NCBI GenBank assembly: GCA_943789485.1
Contig: CALSUH010000003.1
Span: 1 to 53,059 of the forward strand
Direction: 5' to 3'
DNA from: an uncultured Pseudomonadales bacterium
GTDB taxonomy: Bacteria > Pseudomonadota > Gammaproteobacteria > Pseudomonadales > Pseudohongiellaceae
DNA length: 53,059 nucleotides
In this document: one piece after another, positions 27,726 through 35,576 of the stretch
How positions within the stretch are numbered: the first letter of the stretch is position 1
How the letters are laid out: each line of letters starts with the position of its first letter
Made by a program: the position numbers and the translations under genes
The notes under the pieces: model-generated
Databases searched by the model: none
Told to the model about the DNA's origin: nothing
The model's input: only the letters and a program-made list of their open reading frames with translations

Positions 27726-28199
27726 TTGCTGCGGCAGCTCGAGATGCATGCTGTAAATACTCAGTCCCGGTCACCGTTTTTGTACATGAGCGCAGTAGCC
27801 TGCTCCGACATAACCCCTATTCGAAACACGATAATTACCGTCGTAAACAATATCGCACTTATAAAATGTATTCATATTTTTGAAGATTCACTGAGTCGTA
27901 TAGATGTCAATATAATTAAGAATAGCGGTCGGCAAGAGTATTTTCAGCGGCCAATAGAGCGTGCCAACCTTGAAGATTATCAGCAGAAATTGAATACCAC
28001 CTTCAGCGACTAATATGACTTTCACCGAGACATTTCTGTAACTGCGGCGACATACATTGCACCGAACAGCCCAGCCGAAAAAACATTAGTTGCAGCGTCA
28101 TTCGCTGCAAGCATACAGTCGCAACGAGCAGAGCGCTGCGCTGCATTGACCAGCCAAGAGTTTGCATCAGTTCGCTAGCGAATCAGCCAAGCATGAGAG
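27726..28199 (+). pseudogene. Possible decayed gene, identity unknown
   Basis: A TTG-started frame of 95 codons ends at TAA 28011-28013, but the same frame stays open for about 60 further codons (YDFHRDISVTAATYIAP...) to a TAG near 28197. The composition looks protein-like (alpha-helical stretches such as EKTLVAASFAASIQSQRAER). No family recognised. It may be chance. Confidence 0.25.
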
Positions 28200-28743
28200 A
28201 CTTTGCACGTAAACCATAATGTTCGTTTATTAGAGTGATAACAGGCAAAATGGACAGCCACTGGGTTCCGAGGCGTGCCGAGTACAAACTGTTTGAACGT
28301 CGACCAACTTGAGGCCCTGCCATTATCTCCAAGTGGCCTGAGGGACGCTTATTCATCGAACAGGAACAGACCTGTTGTGCCCGGTAAGTAGAGCAGAATT
28401 ACTAGAGGGACTAGTCTCGAAGCAGAACACCGAAGCCTATCAGGCGCTCGATCTCTATCGACGCAGTAGCTGACTTGGGCGATGGTAGGGGCCTGCGCTG
28501 CGACTTACAGGTAGTGGCGTTCGTGTAAGAGAACCAATGAGAGATAAACAATTGCTTATCCGACCTCTCCTGTGACCTGCCACGGTTTATCTGGCGGGCT
28601 ACATGCTGACCCATTCCCATTATTGACAATTTTTGTCAGTTTTATTCTTAATTGTCAGTTAATGACGTGTTGGATTGTCCAGAAAAATAGTAGAAGTTCC
28701 GATATGTTGCTTTATATCAATAAGTTAAATAATTTCCTGATTC

Positions 28744-28758
28744 TGGCACGAAAAATGT
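28744..28758 (+). promoter_or_regulatory. Sigma-54-like promoter of pilA
   Basis: TGGCACG (28744-28750), four bases, then ATGT (28755-28758). The -24 half is a perfect RpoN element; the -12 half departs from TTGC. pilA genes of Pseudomonas-type bacteria are RpoN/PilR-dependent, and the distance to the gene (about 75 bases) fits. Confidence 0.6.
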
Positions 28759-28834
28759 ACCAATCAACCTAGCCGTTGTTACACTTGCGGCCAAGAGTGT
28801 AAATTAGTTAGTTAGCCAAACTGGAGATAGAAAA

Positions 28835-29260
28835 ATGAAGAAAGTACAACACGGTTTTACACTGATAGAACTGATGATCGTTGTTGCGATTATCGGTATT
28901 TTAGCCGCAGTAGCACTGCCTGCTTACCAGAACTACTCAAACCGCGCAGCATTCTCTGAGCTAGTACTTGCTGTAACACCTCTCAAGACTGCTTCCGAGC
29001 TAGCAATCCAGACTCGTAGCCCTAGCGCAATAACCGATTTAGACGCCGGATCATTGGGTATTCCTGCTGCCGTAAGTGCTGCCGCAGATGTCCATGGTTC
29101 TTCTGTCGCTAACGGGGTCATCACCATGACTTGGCGGGTTAGTTCTGGCGGAACTGTCGAACCCTTGGCCGGCATCACCTACACTCTAACAGCTGGCGGC
29201 GTCACTCCACCAGTGCAGTGGACTGAAGGCGGCACTTGCCTAACGAATGGTTTTTGCTAG
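28835..29260 (+). CDS. pilA: Type IV major pilin PilA
   Basis: Pilus subunit of 141 residues. Class III signal MKKVQHG cut before [20 protein letters not shown] (type IVa leader, Glu5 present), followed by [17 protein letters not shown]. The C-terminal disulfide pair is Cys135 and Cys141, enclosing only five residues, so the D-loop is much smaller than usual. The ATG follows CTGGAGATAG. Cut and methylated by PilD, polymerised by PilB on PilC, both encoded nearby. A hairpin terminator follows, and a decayed pilin copy lies 240 bases downstream. Confidence 0.97.
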   Translation: MKKVQHGFTLIELMIVVAIIGILAAVALPAYQNYSNRAAFSELVLAVTPLKTASELAIQTRSPSAITDLDAGSLGIPAAVSAAADVHGSSVANGVITMTWRVSSGGTVEPLAGITYTLTAGGVTPPVQWTEGGTCLTNGFC

Positions 29261-29299
29261 AGACTACTGTTAACTCGAGTCTCACTTGAGTTCGAAATA

Positions 29300-29330
29300 G
29301 CTGGCACCCAATACCCATTGTGGTGCCAGC
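29300..29330 (+). terminator. Hairpin after pilA
   Basis: GCTGGCACC (29300-29308) and GGTGCCAGC (29322-29330) form a perfect 9-bp stem with a 13-base loop. The T run after it is short (ATTTC), so termination strength is uncertain; it may instead protect the abundant pilA mRNA 3' end. Confidence 0.6.
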
Positions 29331-29504
29331 ATTTCAACAATTCGAAAGCTCACCCGCAGTCGCTTCAGCGCCATAGAATAATGATCCTCCCGCCTTAACT
29401 TTATTTAAGAGTTCATTACAGGCTGCACCCGCTGCTGCACCCTCTTTGTACTTGACCCAAAATTTGTGCGACAAAAAAGGTAACTCCGCGCCTCAAAATA
29501 AACA

Positions 29505-29890
29505 GCCTTCACCCACAGCGAGTGCACGGTAGTCATCGCTATTATCGGCATTCTATTTTCTGTCGCGCTGCTAGAGCTTAAGACCTCTACAGAAAGCACG
29601 CTCGCTTTCCCGAAGCCATACTATCAATAGCTTTCTATCGCCAGCGATTCCCCGATAAGCCCCCTGCGATGAATTCACTACTCTGACAGATGTTAATTCT
29701 GGTACTTTCAGCATCCCTCCCACTTAGCCGCGGACTGCATCAACTCTCGGAATCGATAAAATCATGACTGTAACTTCGATAGCTGACAGAAAAAATAGCA
29801 GGAACTACTTATACCTTGACGGCCCTATGCGCAGACCCACCAGTCGCAAGGATATCGGGCGGTCGCTGTATTATTGGCGGATATTACTAG
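29505..29890 (+). pseudogene. Decayed second type IV pilin gene
   Basis: The plus strand retains pilin sequence without an open frame. AFTHSECTVVIAIIGILFSV (29505 onward) matches the PilA N-terminus [20 protein letters not shown]. After stops and shifts, TLTDVNSGTFSIPPT (about 29679-29723) matches Pil[29 protein letters not shown] matches [10 protein letters not shown]; and TTYTLTALCADPPVARISGG then RCIIGGYY with TAG at 29888-29890 matches [20 protein letters not shown] then TCLTNGFC. It is therefore collinear with pilA over its whole length, with the leader, several frames and the last Cys lost. It probably arose by tandem duplication or replacement of pilA. Confidence 0.8.
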
Positions 29891-29957
29891 GCAATAAATT
29901 GTATTACCTTCTGTCTAATTCGGTCGCGACTAAATAACACTTTGCTCTAAGTGGGCC

Positions 29958-30689
29958 TTATTTCTCGACGATGGCTCCAGGCTCGCTTGCACTGACATAG
30001 AATTTTCTTAACGTTCGGCTATCGGTTTCAAAACACACAAAACCGCTAGTCACTGAAGACACAAATTTGCTGAATAGGCAGGATTCATCAAGCTGACTCA
30101 GCACCTCTTCTGATGCGCCACGTCTTGTAGATTGCTCTACTCTAAATGCACTTCTTAGTGCATCGACCGAATCTGGCATCGCTCGGTAGTTCTCAGTTTG
30201 AATATAGAGTGGATCACCGATAAATTGAGCTCGAACCGAGGCAATCTGCGCGGCGATTTCAGACTCCGGTAGCTCGATAAAAATGAGTTTAGGATAGGGC
30301 CCAGGGAAATCCTCAAGGGATTGAGGATCGCGTTCGTACTGCAGAAACGTCTCTGTGTCGACACTGTAGAACGTATCATAGGCCAACACCAACGCTATAG
30401 GACGCTCACTGTAAATAACCCACATTCCAGCGGCCATGCACGCTGCTTGGAAAAATGCGATACAACTAAGATCGAAACTTAGCCCTTGCTTTCCCGTCTT
30501 AAAGACGACCAAAGTCAACAGAGGGCCCGCTATAAGGTCTACTCCTATAACTAATTGCAGTCCCGCCCAACCGCTATCAATATTAAACAAAATCCCTGGG
30601 TACCACTGAAGTACTATTACGGCTAGCAGTCCTAGAAATATCGCTAAGCTAATTAAAAAATGTAGGCCTCCCGCCTTCCATCGACTCAT
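29958..30689 (-). CDS. TfpX/TfpZ-family type IV pilin accessory protein
   Basis: A 243-residue protein with about four N-terminal membrane segments (LHFLISLAIFLGLLAVIVLQ, GLQLVIGVDLIAGPLLTLVV, CIAFFQAACMAAGMWVIY) and a soluble C-terminal domain beginning ALVLAYDTFYSVD. This layout matches the TfpX/TfpZ/FimB-like accessory proteins encoded next to pilA in Pseudomonas and Acinetobacter, which help assembly or stability of the matching pilin. Here it is on the opposite strand and converges on the pilin relic, so it may have been the partner of the lost pilin or may serve PilA. Confidence 0.78.
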   Translation of the reverse strand: MSRWKAGGLHFLISLAIFLGLLAVIVLQWYPGILFNIDSGWAGLQLVIGVDLIAGPLLTLVVFKTGKQGLSFDLSCIAFFQAACMAAGMWVIYSERPIALVLAYDTFYSVDTETFLQYERDPQSLEDFPGPYPKLIFIELPESEIAAQIASVRAQFIGDPLYIQTENYRAMPDSVDALRSAFRVEQSTRRGASEEVLSQLDESCLFSKFVSSVTSGFVCFETDSRTLRKFYVSASEPGAIVEK

Positions 30690-30797
30690 GACTCGTCATC
30701 CCAACCTTTAAATATCTATTCAATTGAGGGTAAAGCCGAAGCTTACTCTACAATATAAGAAAATAACGCATACCAAATTCTAACAGGGAATTCTCTA

Positions 30798-32495
30798 ATG
30801 ACCGCCAAAATAGTTGGCTTGGCACGGCGATTAGTTGCAGAAAACCTGATCGATGAAGTGGAAATCCGGCAGGCAATTTTAAAAACCTCACATTTACATA
30901 TACCCTTAGCGCACTACCTCGTACTTAATAAGCTTGTAGATCAATATGCTTTAGCAGTCACCACTTCAGATGAATTTCAATTGCCTCTTATCGAAATCGA
31001 GAGCTTCGACCTCGACTATTGTCCGGTGAGTGTTGTCGATGCCGATCTAGTAAAAAAGCATCGAATACTTCCTCTTTCTGCTAGCGGTAAGTATCTGTTC
31101 TTAGCGATATCCTATCCAGGAAATTTAAGCGCCATAGACGAAATCGCTTTTCACAGTGGGCTAAAAATAGAATTGGTGATTGTAGAAGATAGCAAACTAG
31201 ATTCAGCCATCAATTCGTATCTGCAACGAATTAGCCGCAGCTACTCAAGCAAGGCAGCTATTGAGAGTAAGCTTGAGGGTGAAATCGCGATCGACACCGT
31301 CACCCTGAGCGAAGGCGAAGAAGAGCTAAACACTTTCGATGAAACACCCCTGGTGCGTTTCATAAATAACTTACTGCTAGAGGCCATCTCACTGCGTACC
31401 TCGGATATTCATTTCGAACCCTACGAGAGTATTTACCGAATCAGATTTCGCATAGATGGTTTGTTACGAGAAATGACTAGACCCCCTGTCAAGCTCACGG
31501 CCCGGCTTGCATCGCGCATAAAGATCATGGCCCATCTCGATATTGCCGAAAAGCGAGCCCCTCAAGATGGTCGGATCCGCATCAGACTAGCGGGAAAAAG
31601 GACTATCGATATTCGCGTCAACTGCCTGCCTACACTTTGGGGCGAAAAGATTGTGATGCGGATTCTCGACCCTATGAACACCGACCTCAACATGGATACT
31701 CTAGGCATGGAACCCAGGCAGAAAGAGGCGTATCAGCAGGCTCTACAGCAACAGCAAGGCCTGATTTTGGTTACTGGCCCCACTGGCAGCGGCAAGAGCC
31801 TCACTCTCTATAGTGGCTTGAACAGTTTAAACGCAAACACCAAGAATATTTCGACTGTGGAAGATCCTGTCGAAATCACCATCGAAGGAATAAACCAACT
31901 CGCGGTAAACGCCAAGACTGGAATATCATTCTCCGGCGCACTACGTGCGATTCTCCGCCAAGACCCTGACATTATTATGCTGGGGGAGGTCCGGGATCTG
32001 GAAACAGCAGAGATCGCATTACGAGCAGCACAAACGGGCCATCTAGTCCTAACCACCCTCCACACGCTAAGTGCTGCAGCGAGCATCAACAGACTGCGTA
32101 ATATCGGTATTCCTCGCTATAACCTAGCCAGCACGATTAGCCTCATTGTGGCTCAGAGGCTAGCACGCAGGCTTTGCGAACGCTGTAAAGAAGCCGTCGA
32201 GATATCCGAAAAAGTACTAACAGAGCAAGGATTGACGGCGCAATTGCATCCAAGCCCTAGGCTATTCCGCGCAAAGGGTTGTGGCGACTGTGGGGATGGA
32301 TTTCGAGGAAGAATCGGTTTTTATGAAGTGGTGCCAGTTTCTGAAAGTCTCTCTCGAATTATCATGGAGGGAGGGAGAACACAGCGGTTCCGAAAACACA
32401 TGAGAAAGCACGGGTTGCTTGATCTTCGGCAAGCCGCGCTTCTCAAAGTATCTCAAGGACTGACTAGCCTCGAAGAGGCTAACAGACTGACTTAA
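30798..32495 (+). CDS. pilB: Type IV pilus extension ATPase PilB
   Basis: Hexameric motor for pilus extension, 565 residues. An MshE-type N-terminal region covers about 1-145. The ATPase domain has the Asp-rich region SDIHFEPYE, Walker A GPTGSGKS at 327-334, the Asp box STVEDPVE, Walker B region DPDIIMLGEVRD and the His box TGHLVLTTLHTLSAA. Cys pairs CERC and CGDC form the usual zinc site near the C-terminus. First of pilB-pilC-pilD-coaE-yacG; it starts after a divergent gap from the accessory gene. Confidence 0.97.
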   Translation: MTAKIVGLARRLVAENLIDEVEIRQAILKTSHLHIPLAHYLVLNKLVDQYALAVTTSDEFQLPLIEIESFDLDYCPVSVVDADLVKKHRILPLSASGKYLFLAISYPGNLSAIDEIAFHSGLKIELVIVEDSKLDSAINSYLQRISRSYSSKAAIESKLEGEIAIDTVTLSEGEEELNTFDETPLVRFINNLLLEAISLRTSDIHFEPYESIYRIRFRIDGLLREMTRPPVKLTARLASRIKIMAHLDIAEKRAPQDGRIRIRLAGKRTIDIRVNCLPTLWGEKIVMRILDPMNTDLNMDTLGMEPRQKEAYQQALQQQQGLILVTGPTGSGKSLTLYSGLNSLNANTKNISTVEDPVEITIEGINQLAVNAKTGISFSGALRAILRQDPDIIMLGEVRDLETAEIALRAAQTGHLVLTTLHTLSAAASINRLRNIGIPRYNLASTISLIVAQRLARRLCERCKEAVEISEKVLTEQGLTAQLHPSPRLFRAKGCGDCGDGFRGRIGFYEVVPVSESLSRIIMEGGRTQRFRKHMRKHGLLDLRQAALLKVSQGLTSLEEANRLT

Positions 32496-32565
32496 ATACA
32501 AAATACTCCTCTGTCGTGCTATGATTAGTGCAATCTAACAACTAGATAACTTGGCGAGACGCCCT

Positions 32566-33783
32566 ATGGCTACTGAAGCAATACAAACCACCTACGTTTG
32601 GCAAGGTACCGACAAAAAAGGCAACAAGACCAAAGGCGAAATTCAGGGTAGTAGCCAAGCACTGGTAAAAGCACAGCTCCGTAAGCAGGGAGTTGCGCCG
32701 ACTAAGGTTAAGCGCAAGACAAAGGATCTATTCGGACCCAAGAAGCAAAAGATCAAGCCTCAGGATATTGCCGTTTTCACGCGCCAACTAGCAACCATGA
32801 TGAAATCAGGCATACCCCTAGTTCAATCATTTGAGATTGTCGGTGAGAGCCTCGAAAATCCGTCCATGCGCCAGCTAGTTGGCAAAATTCGTGATGATGT
32901 GGCCGCCGGTAATACCTTTGCCGACTGCATACGCAAACACCCCCGCTACTTCGATGACTTGTTCTGCAACTTAGTAGATGCCGGCGAGCAATCGGGCGCT
33001 TTAGAAACTATGCTCGATCGCTTAGCCACGTATAAAGAAAAATCTGAGGCTCTGAAGTCAAAGATCAAGAAGGCGATGAACTATCCGATCGCTGTAGTCT
33101 GCATTGCGCTCATTGTAACGGGAATTCTACTCATTAAGGTAGTGCCCCAGTTCGCGACCACCTTCTCTAGCTTTGGTGCCGATCTACCCGCATTTACATT
33201 GATCGTGCTAGGCCTTTCTGATTTGGCAATCGCGCACTGGTGGAAGGTATTGATAGGCCTAGGCACTTTCGGTTACGTTTTTAAAGAGGCTAAAATTAGA
33301 TCAGTAAAAGTAGCTCAATTGGTAGACCGACTTTCGCTGAAGCTGCCTATAGTTGGCCCGATATTGAACTCTTCCTGCTATGCCCGCTTTACCCGAACAT
33401 TATCAACTACTTTTTCCGCCGGCGTGCCTCTCGTAGATGCCTTAGAGTCAGTAGCAGGGGCCACTGGTAATATCGTTTACGCTACGGCAACAAAAAAAAT
33501 TAGAGACGATGTGACAGCTGGGCAGCAGCTAAATTCTGCAATTAAAAATACTACCCTATTTCCGACCATGATTACTCAGATGGTAGGTATTGGAGAAGAA
33601 TCAGGCGCCTTGGATGGGATGTTAGATAAGTGCGCTATCTACTACGAAGCCGAGGTGGATAATGCAGTAGACGGGCTCACAGCCTTGATGGAGCCGATGA
33701 TCATGGCTGTATTGGGCGTATTGATCGGCGGCCTGATGATTGCGATGTATCTGCCAATCTTCCAGCTCGGCGCGGTGATGTAG
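32566..33783 (+). CDS. pilC: Type IV pilus inner-membrane platform protein PilC
   Basis: GspF-fold membrane platform that couples PilB to pilin addition. About 405 residues from the ATG at 32566 (MATEAIQTTYVWQGTDKKG); an in-frame TTG at 32551 is a less likely start. Two GspF repeats: FTRQLATMMKSGIPLVQSFE and FTRTLSTTFSAGVPLVDALE, each followed by membrane segments; GEQSGALETML and GEESGALDGML are the repeat hallmarks. It lies between pilB and pilD and is in one operon with them. Confidence 0.97.
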   Translation: MATEAIQTTYVWQGTDKKGNKTKGEIQGSSQALVKAQLRKQGVAPTKVKRKTKDLFGPKKQKIKPQDIAVFTRQLATMMKSGIPLVQSFEIVGESLENPSMRQLVGKIRDDVAAGNTFADCIRKHPRYFDDLFCNLVDAGEQSGALETMLDRLATYKEKSEALKSKIKKAMNYPIAVVCIALIVTGILLIKVVPQFATTFSSFGADLPAFTLIVLGLSDLAIAHWWKVLIGLGTFGYVFKEAKIRSVKVAQLVDRLSLKLPIVGPILNSSCYARFTRTLSTTFSAGVPLVDALESVAGATGNIVYATATKKIRDDVTAGQQLNSAIKNTTLFPTMITQMVGIGEESGALDGMLDKCAIYYEAEVDNAVDGLTALMEPMIMAVLGVLIGGLMIAMYLPIFQLGAVM

Positions 33784-33798
33784 GAATTATACCTTTAC

Positions 33799-34698
33799 AT
33801 GGAAATAATAGACCTCCTCTCTGCTCGCCCAGCATTTCTACTAACCGTCTCTGTCATATTAGGATTGTTAGTTGGAAGCTTCATTAATGTAGTCGTCTAC
33901 CGACTACCTATAATGTTGCAGCGCGATTGGCGCGAGCAATGTTGTTACTACCTTGAAATAGAAAACACCATTCCTGACAGCAACGAATCCTCTGCTAAGT
34001 TTAAAGTATTCAACTTACAGAAACCTAATTCACACTGCCCGCTTTGCAATCACAAAATAAGGCCATGGGAAAACGTTCCTGTTCTGAGCTATCTATTTCT
34101 CAGAGGCAAGTGCTCTAGCTGCAAAGCAAAAATTTCGATTCGCTATCCGAGCGTCGAATTTGTAAGTGGTGTTCTATCAGGCTTAGTCGCATTTCACTTC
34201 GGTGCAACTTGGCTAACAATGGCTCTGATGCTCTTAACTTGGGCATTAATAGCTCTGACACTTATCGACTTCGATCACCAACTACTACCTGACAACATCA
34301 CGCTGCCGCTTATTTGGCTGGGCCTACTCGTCAACACAATCGATCTCGGGTTCGGTGTTACTCTACGGGATGCCGTGATCGGCGCGGTCGCAGGTTATCT
34401 CGTACTCTGGATCGTCTACTGGGCGTTTAAGCTCGCTACTGGAAAAGATGGCATGGGGTACGGGGATTTCAAGTTGTTGTCCGCACTAGGAGCCTGGATG
34501 GGATGGCAGAGTCTACTGCCTATAGTGATTCTTTCATCGCTTGTAGGCGCTGTATTCGGTATCGGAATGATAATACTTCAGGGGAGAGACAAGTCCGTGC
34601 CAATGCCCTTCGGTCCGTTTCTCGCCGGCGCTGGGTTTATCATGTTGATGTGGGGCCCTCTACTGAAGGCGTTCAATATCGGCAACTTCATCAATTAA
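33799..34698 (+). CDS. pilD: Prepilin peptidase / N-methyltransferase PilD
   Basis: Cuts the class III leader of pilins and pseudopilins and methylates the new Phe1. 299 residues, about seven to eight membrane segments. GSFINVVVYRLP, the zinc-type Cys pairs CPLCNHKIRPWENVPVLSYL and CSSCKAKISIRYP, and the catalytic Asp pair in DFDHQLLPD and GYGDFKLLSALGAW are all present. It starts 15 bases after pilC and is followed by coaE. Confidence 0.97.
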   Translation: MEIIDLLSARPAFLLTVSVILGLLVGSFINVVVYRLPIMLQRDWREQCCYYLEIENTIPDSNESSAKFKVFNLQKPNSHCPLCNHKIRPWENVPVLSYLFLRGKCSSCKAKISIRYPSVEFVSGVLSGLVAFHFGATWLTMALMLLTWALIALTLIDFDHQLLPDNITLPLIWLGLLVNTIDLGFGVTLRDAVIGAVAGYLVLWIVYWAFKLATGKDGMGYGDFKLLSALGAWMGWQSLLPIVILSSLVGAVFGIGMIILQGRDKSVPMPFGPFLAGAGFIMLMWGPLLKAFNIGNFIN

Positions 34699-34737
34699 GC
34701 ACAATTTTTCACCAATTAATATTCGGATTTTTTTAGA

Positions 34738-35352
34738 ATGAGCGCCGCAAAAAGGTATGTAGTTGGTCTGACGGGTGGAATCGGTAGCGGCAAGTCTGCT
34801 GCCGCCGAGATATTTAGAACATGTGGGGTTGAAGTCATTGACGCCGACTCACTGGCTAGAGAAGTCGTCGAACCAGGCCAGCCAGCACTGGACGATATAG
34901 CCGCTTACTTCGGCAGCGAGTTACTTACTGCCGAAGGGCATCTCGATAGGGCAGCGCTACGAAAAGTCGTGTTCTCGAATCCCGAAAAAAAATCATGGTT
35001 AGAGAATTTATTACATCCGTTAATTGCAGAATTACTGCTGCGCCGGCTGAATGCCACGAAGTCTCCTTATACAATTCTGGAATCCCCACTACTGTTGGAA
35101 ACCGAGCAATACAAACTAGTAGATAGAGTTATCGTCATCGACGTTAATGAAGAAATACAAATAGCTCGATCAGTAAGAAGAGACGGTAGCGATGAAGCAG
35201 TAATTAAGTCTATCATCGCCTCTCAGATTAATCGTGCCGGGAGAATCCAGCACGCGGATGATCTTGTATCTAACGAAAAAGGTCTAGAGCAACTTAGAGA
35301 AAAAATTGAGGCGCTTCACAGTAAATATTTAGGGATGGTGGCCGAGAAATGA
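34738..35352 (+). CDS. coaE: Dephospho-CoA kinase
   Basis: Last step of CoA synthesis, phosphorylating the 3'-OH of dephospho-CoA. 204 residues. P-loop [14 protein letters not shown], the nucleotide/CoA region [31 protein letters not shown] and a lid region with RSVRRDG are typical. It is encoded 39 bases after pilD, the standard place in this lineage, and overlaps yacG by four bases (ATGA). Confidence 0.96.
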   Translation: MSAAKRYVVGLTGGIGSGKSAAAEIFRTCGVEVIDADSLAREVVEPGQPALDDIAAYFGSELLTAEGHLDRAALRKVVFSNPEKKSWLENLLHPLIAELLLRRLNATKSPYTILESPLLLETEQYKLVDRVIVIDVNEEIQIARSVRRDGSDEAVIKSIIASQINRAGRIQHADDLVSNEKGLEQLREKIEALHSKYLGMVAEK

Positions 35353-35540
35353 ATACAAAGACTACCAGCGTCGACTGCCCAAATTGTAAAAAACCGGTTG
35401 AGTGGACGAATGAGAATAATTTTCGACCTTTTTGTAGCAAACGCTGCAAGCTAATCGACTTTGGAGGATGGGCAAGCGAACGCAATAGCATTGCTGGAGA
35501 GTCCGTATACCCAACCGCAGAGGATGAATACGACCAATAG
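35349..35540 (+). CDS. yacG: DNA gyrase inhibitor YacG (zinc-ribbon protein)
   Basis: A 63-residue zinc protein. [12 protein letters not shown] and [20 protein letters not shown] carry the four Cys ligands; the acidic C-terminus ([10 protein letters not shown]) is usual. In E. coli YacG binds GyrB and blocks gyrase. The start codon overlaps the coaE stop, showing translational coupling. Last gene of the pil operon. Confidence 0.95.
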   Translation: MNTKTTSVDCPNCKKPVEWTNENNFRPFCSKRCKLIDFGGWASERNSIAGESVYPTAEDEYDQ

Positions 35541-35576
35541 TTTATCCCCTTAACTTTGGGCAGGGGCAGTTTCTTA

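Larger units (their letters stand above)
27326..28834. other. 1.5-kb apparently degenerate region upstream of pilA
   Basis: Unusually long for this compact window. I find no intact gene, tRNA or known RNA. Short coding-like pieces exist: an open frame at 27726-28010 continues in the same frame past one TAA (28011-28013) to 28197, and near 28419-28470 a piece reads SKQNTEAYQALDLYRRSS. These suggest decayed genes, which I cannot identify. The last 100 bases hold the pilA promoter. Confidence 0.4.

Noticed and set aside
27726..28013. Intact 95-residue hypothetical protein
   Set aside because: Rare start, no ribosome site, and the frame continues past its stop with protein-like sequence, so a decayed or chance frame is more likely; kept only as a low-confidence pseudogene.
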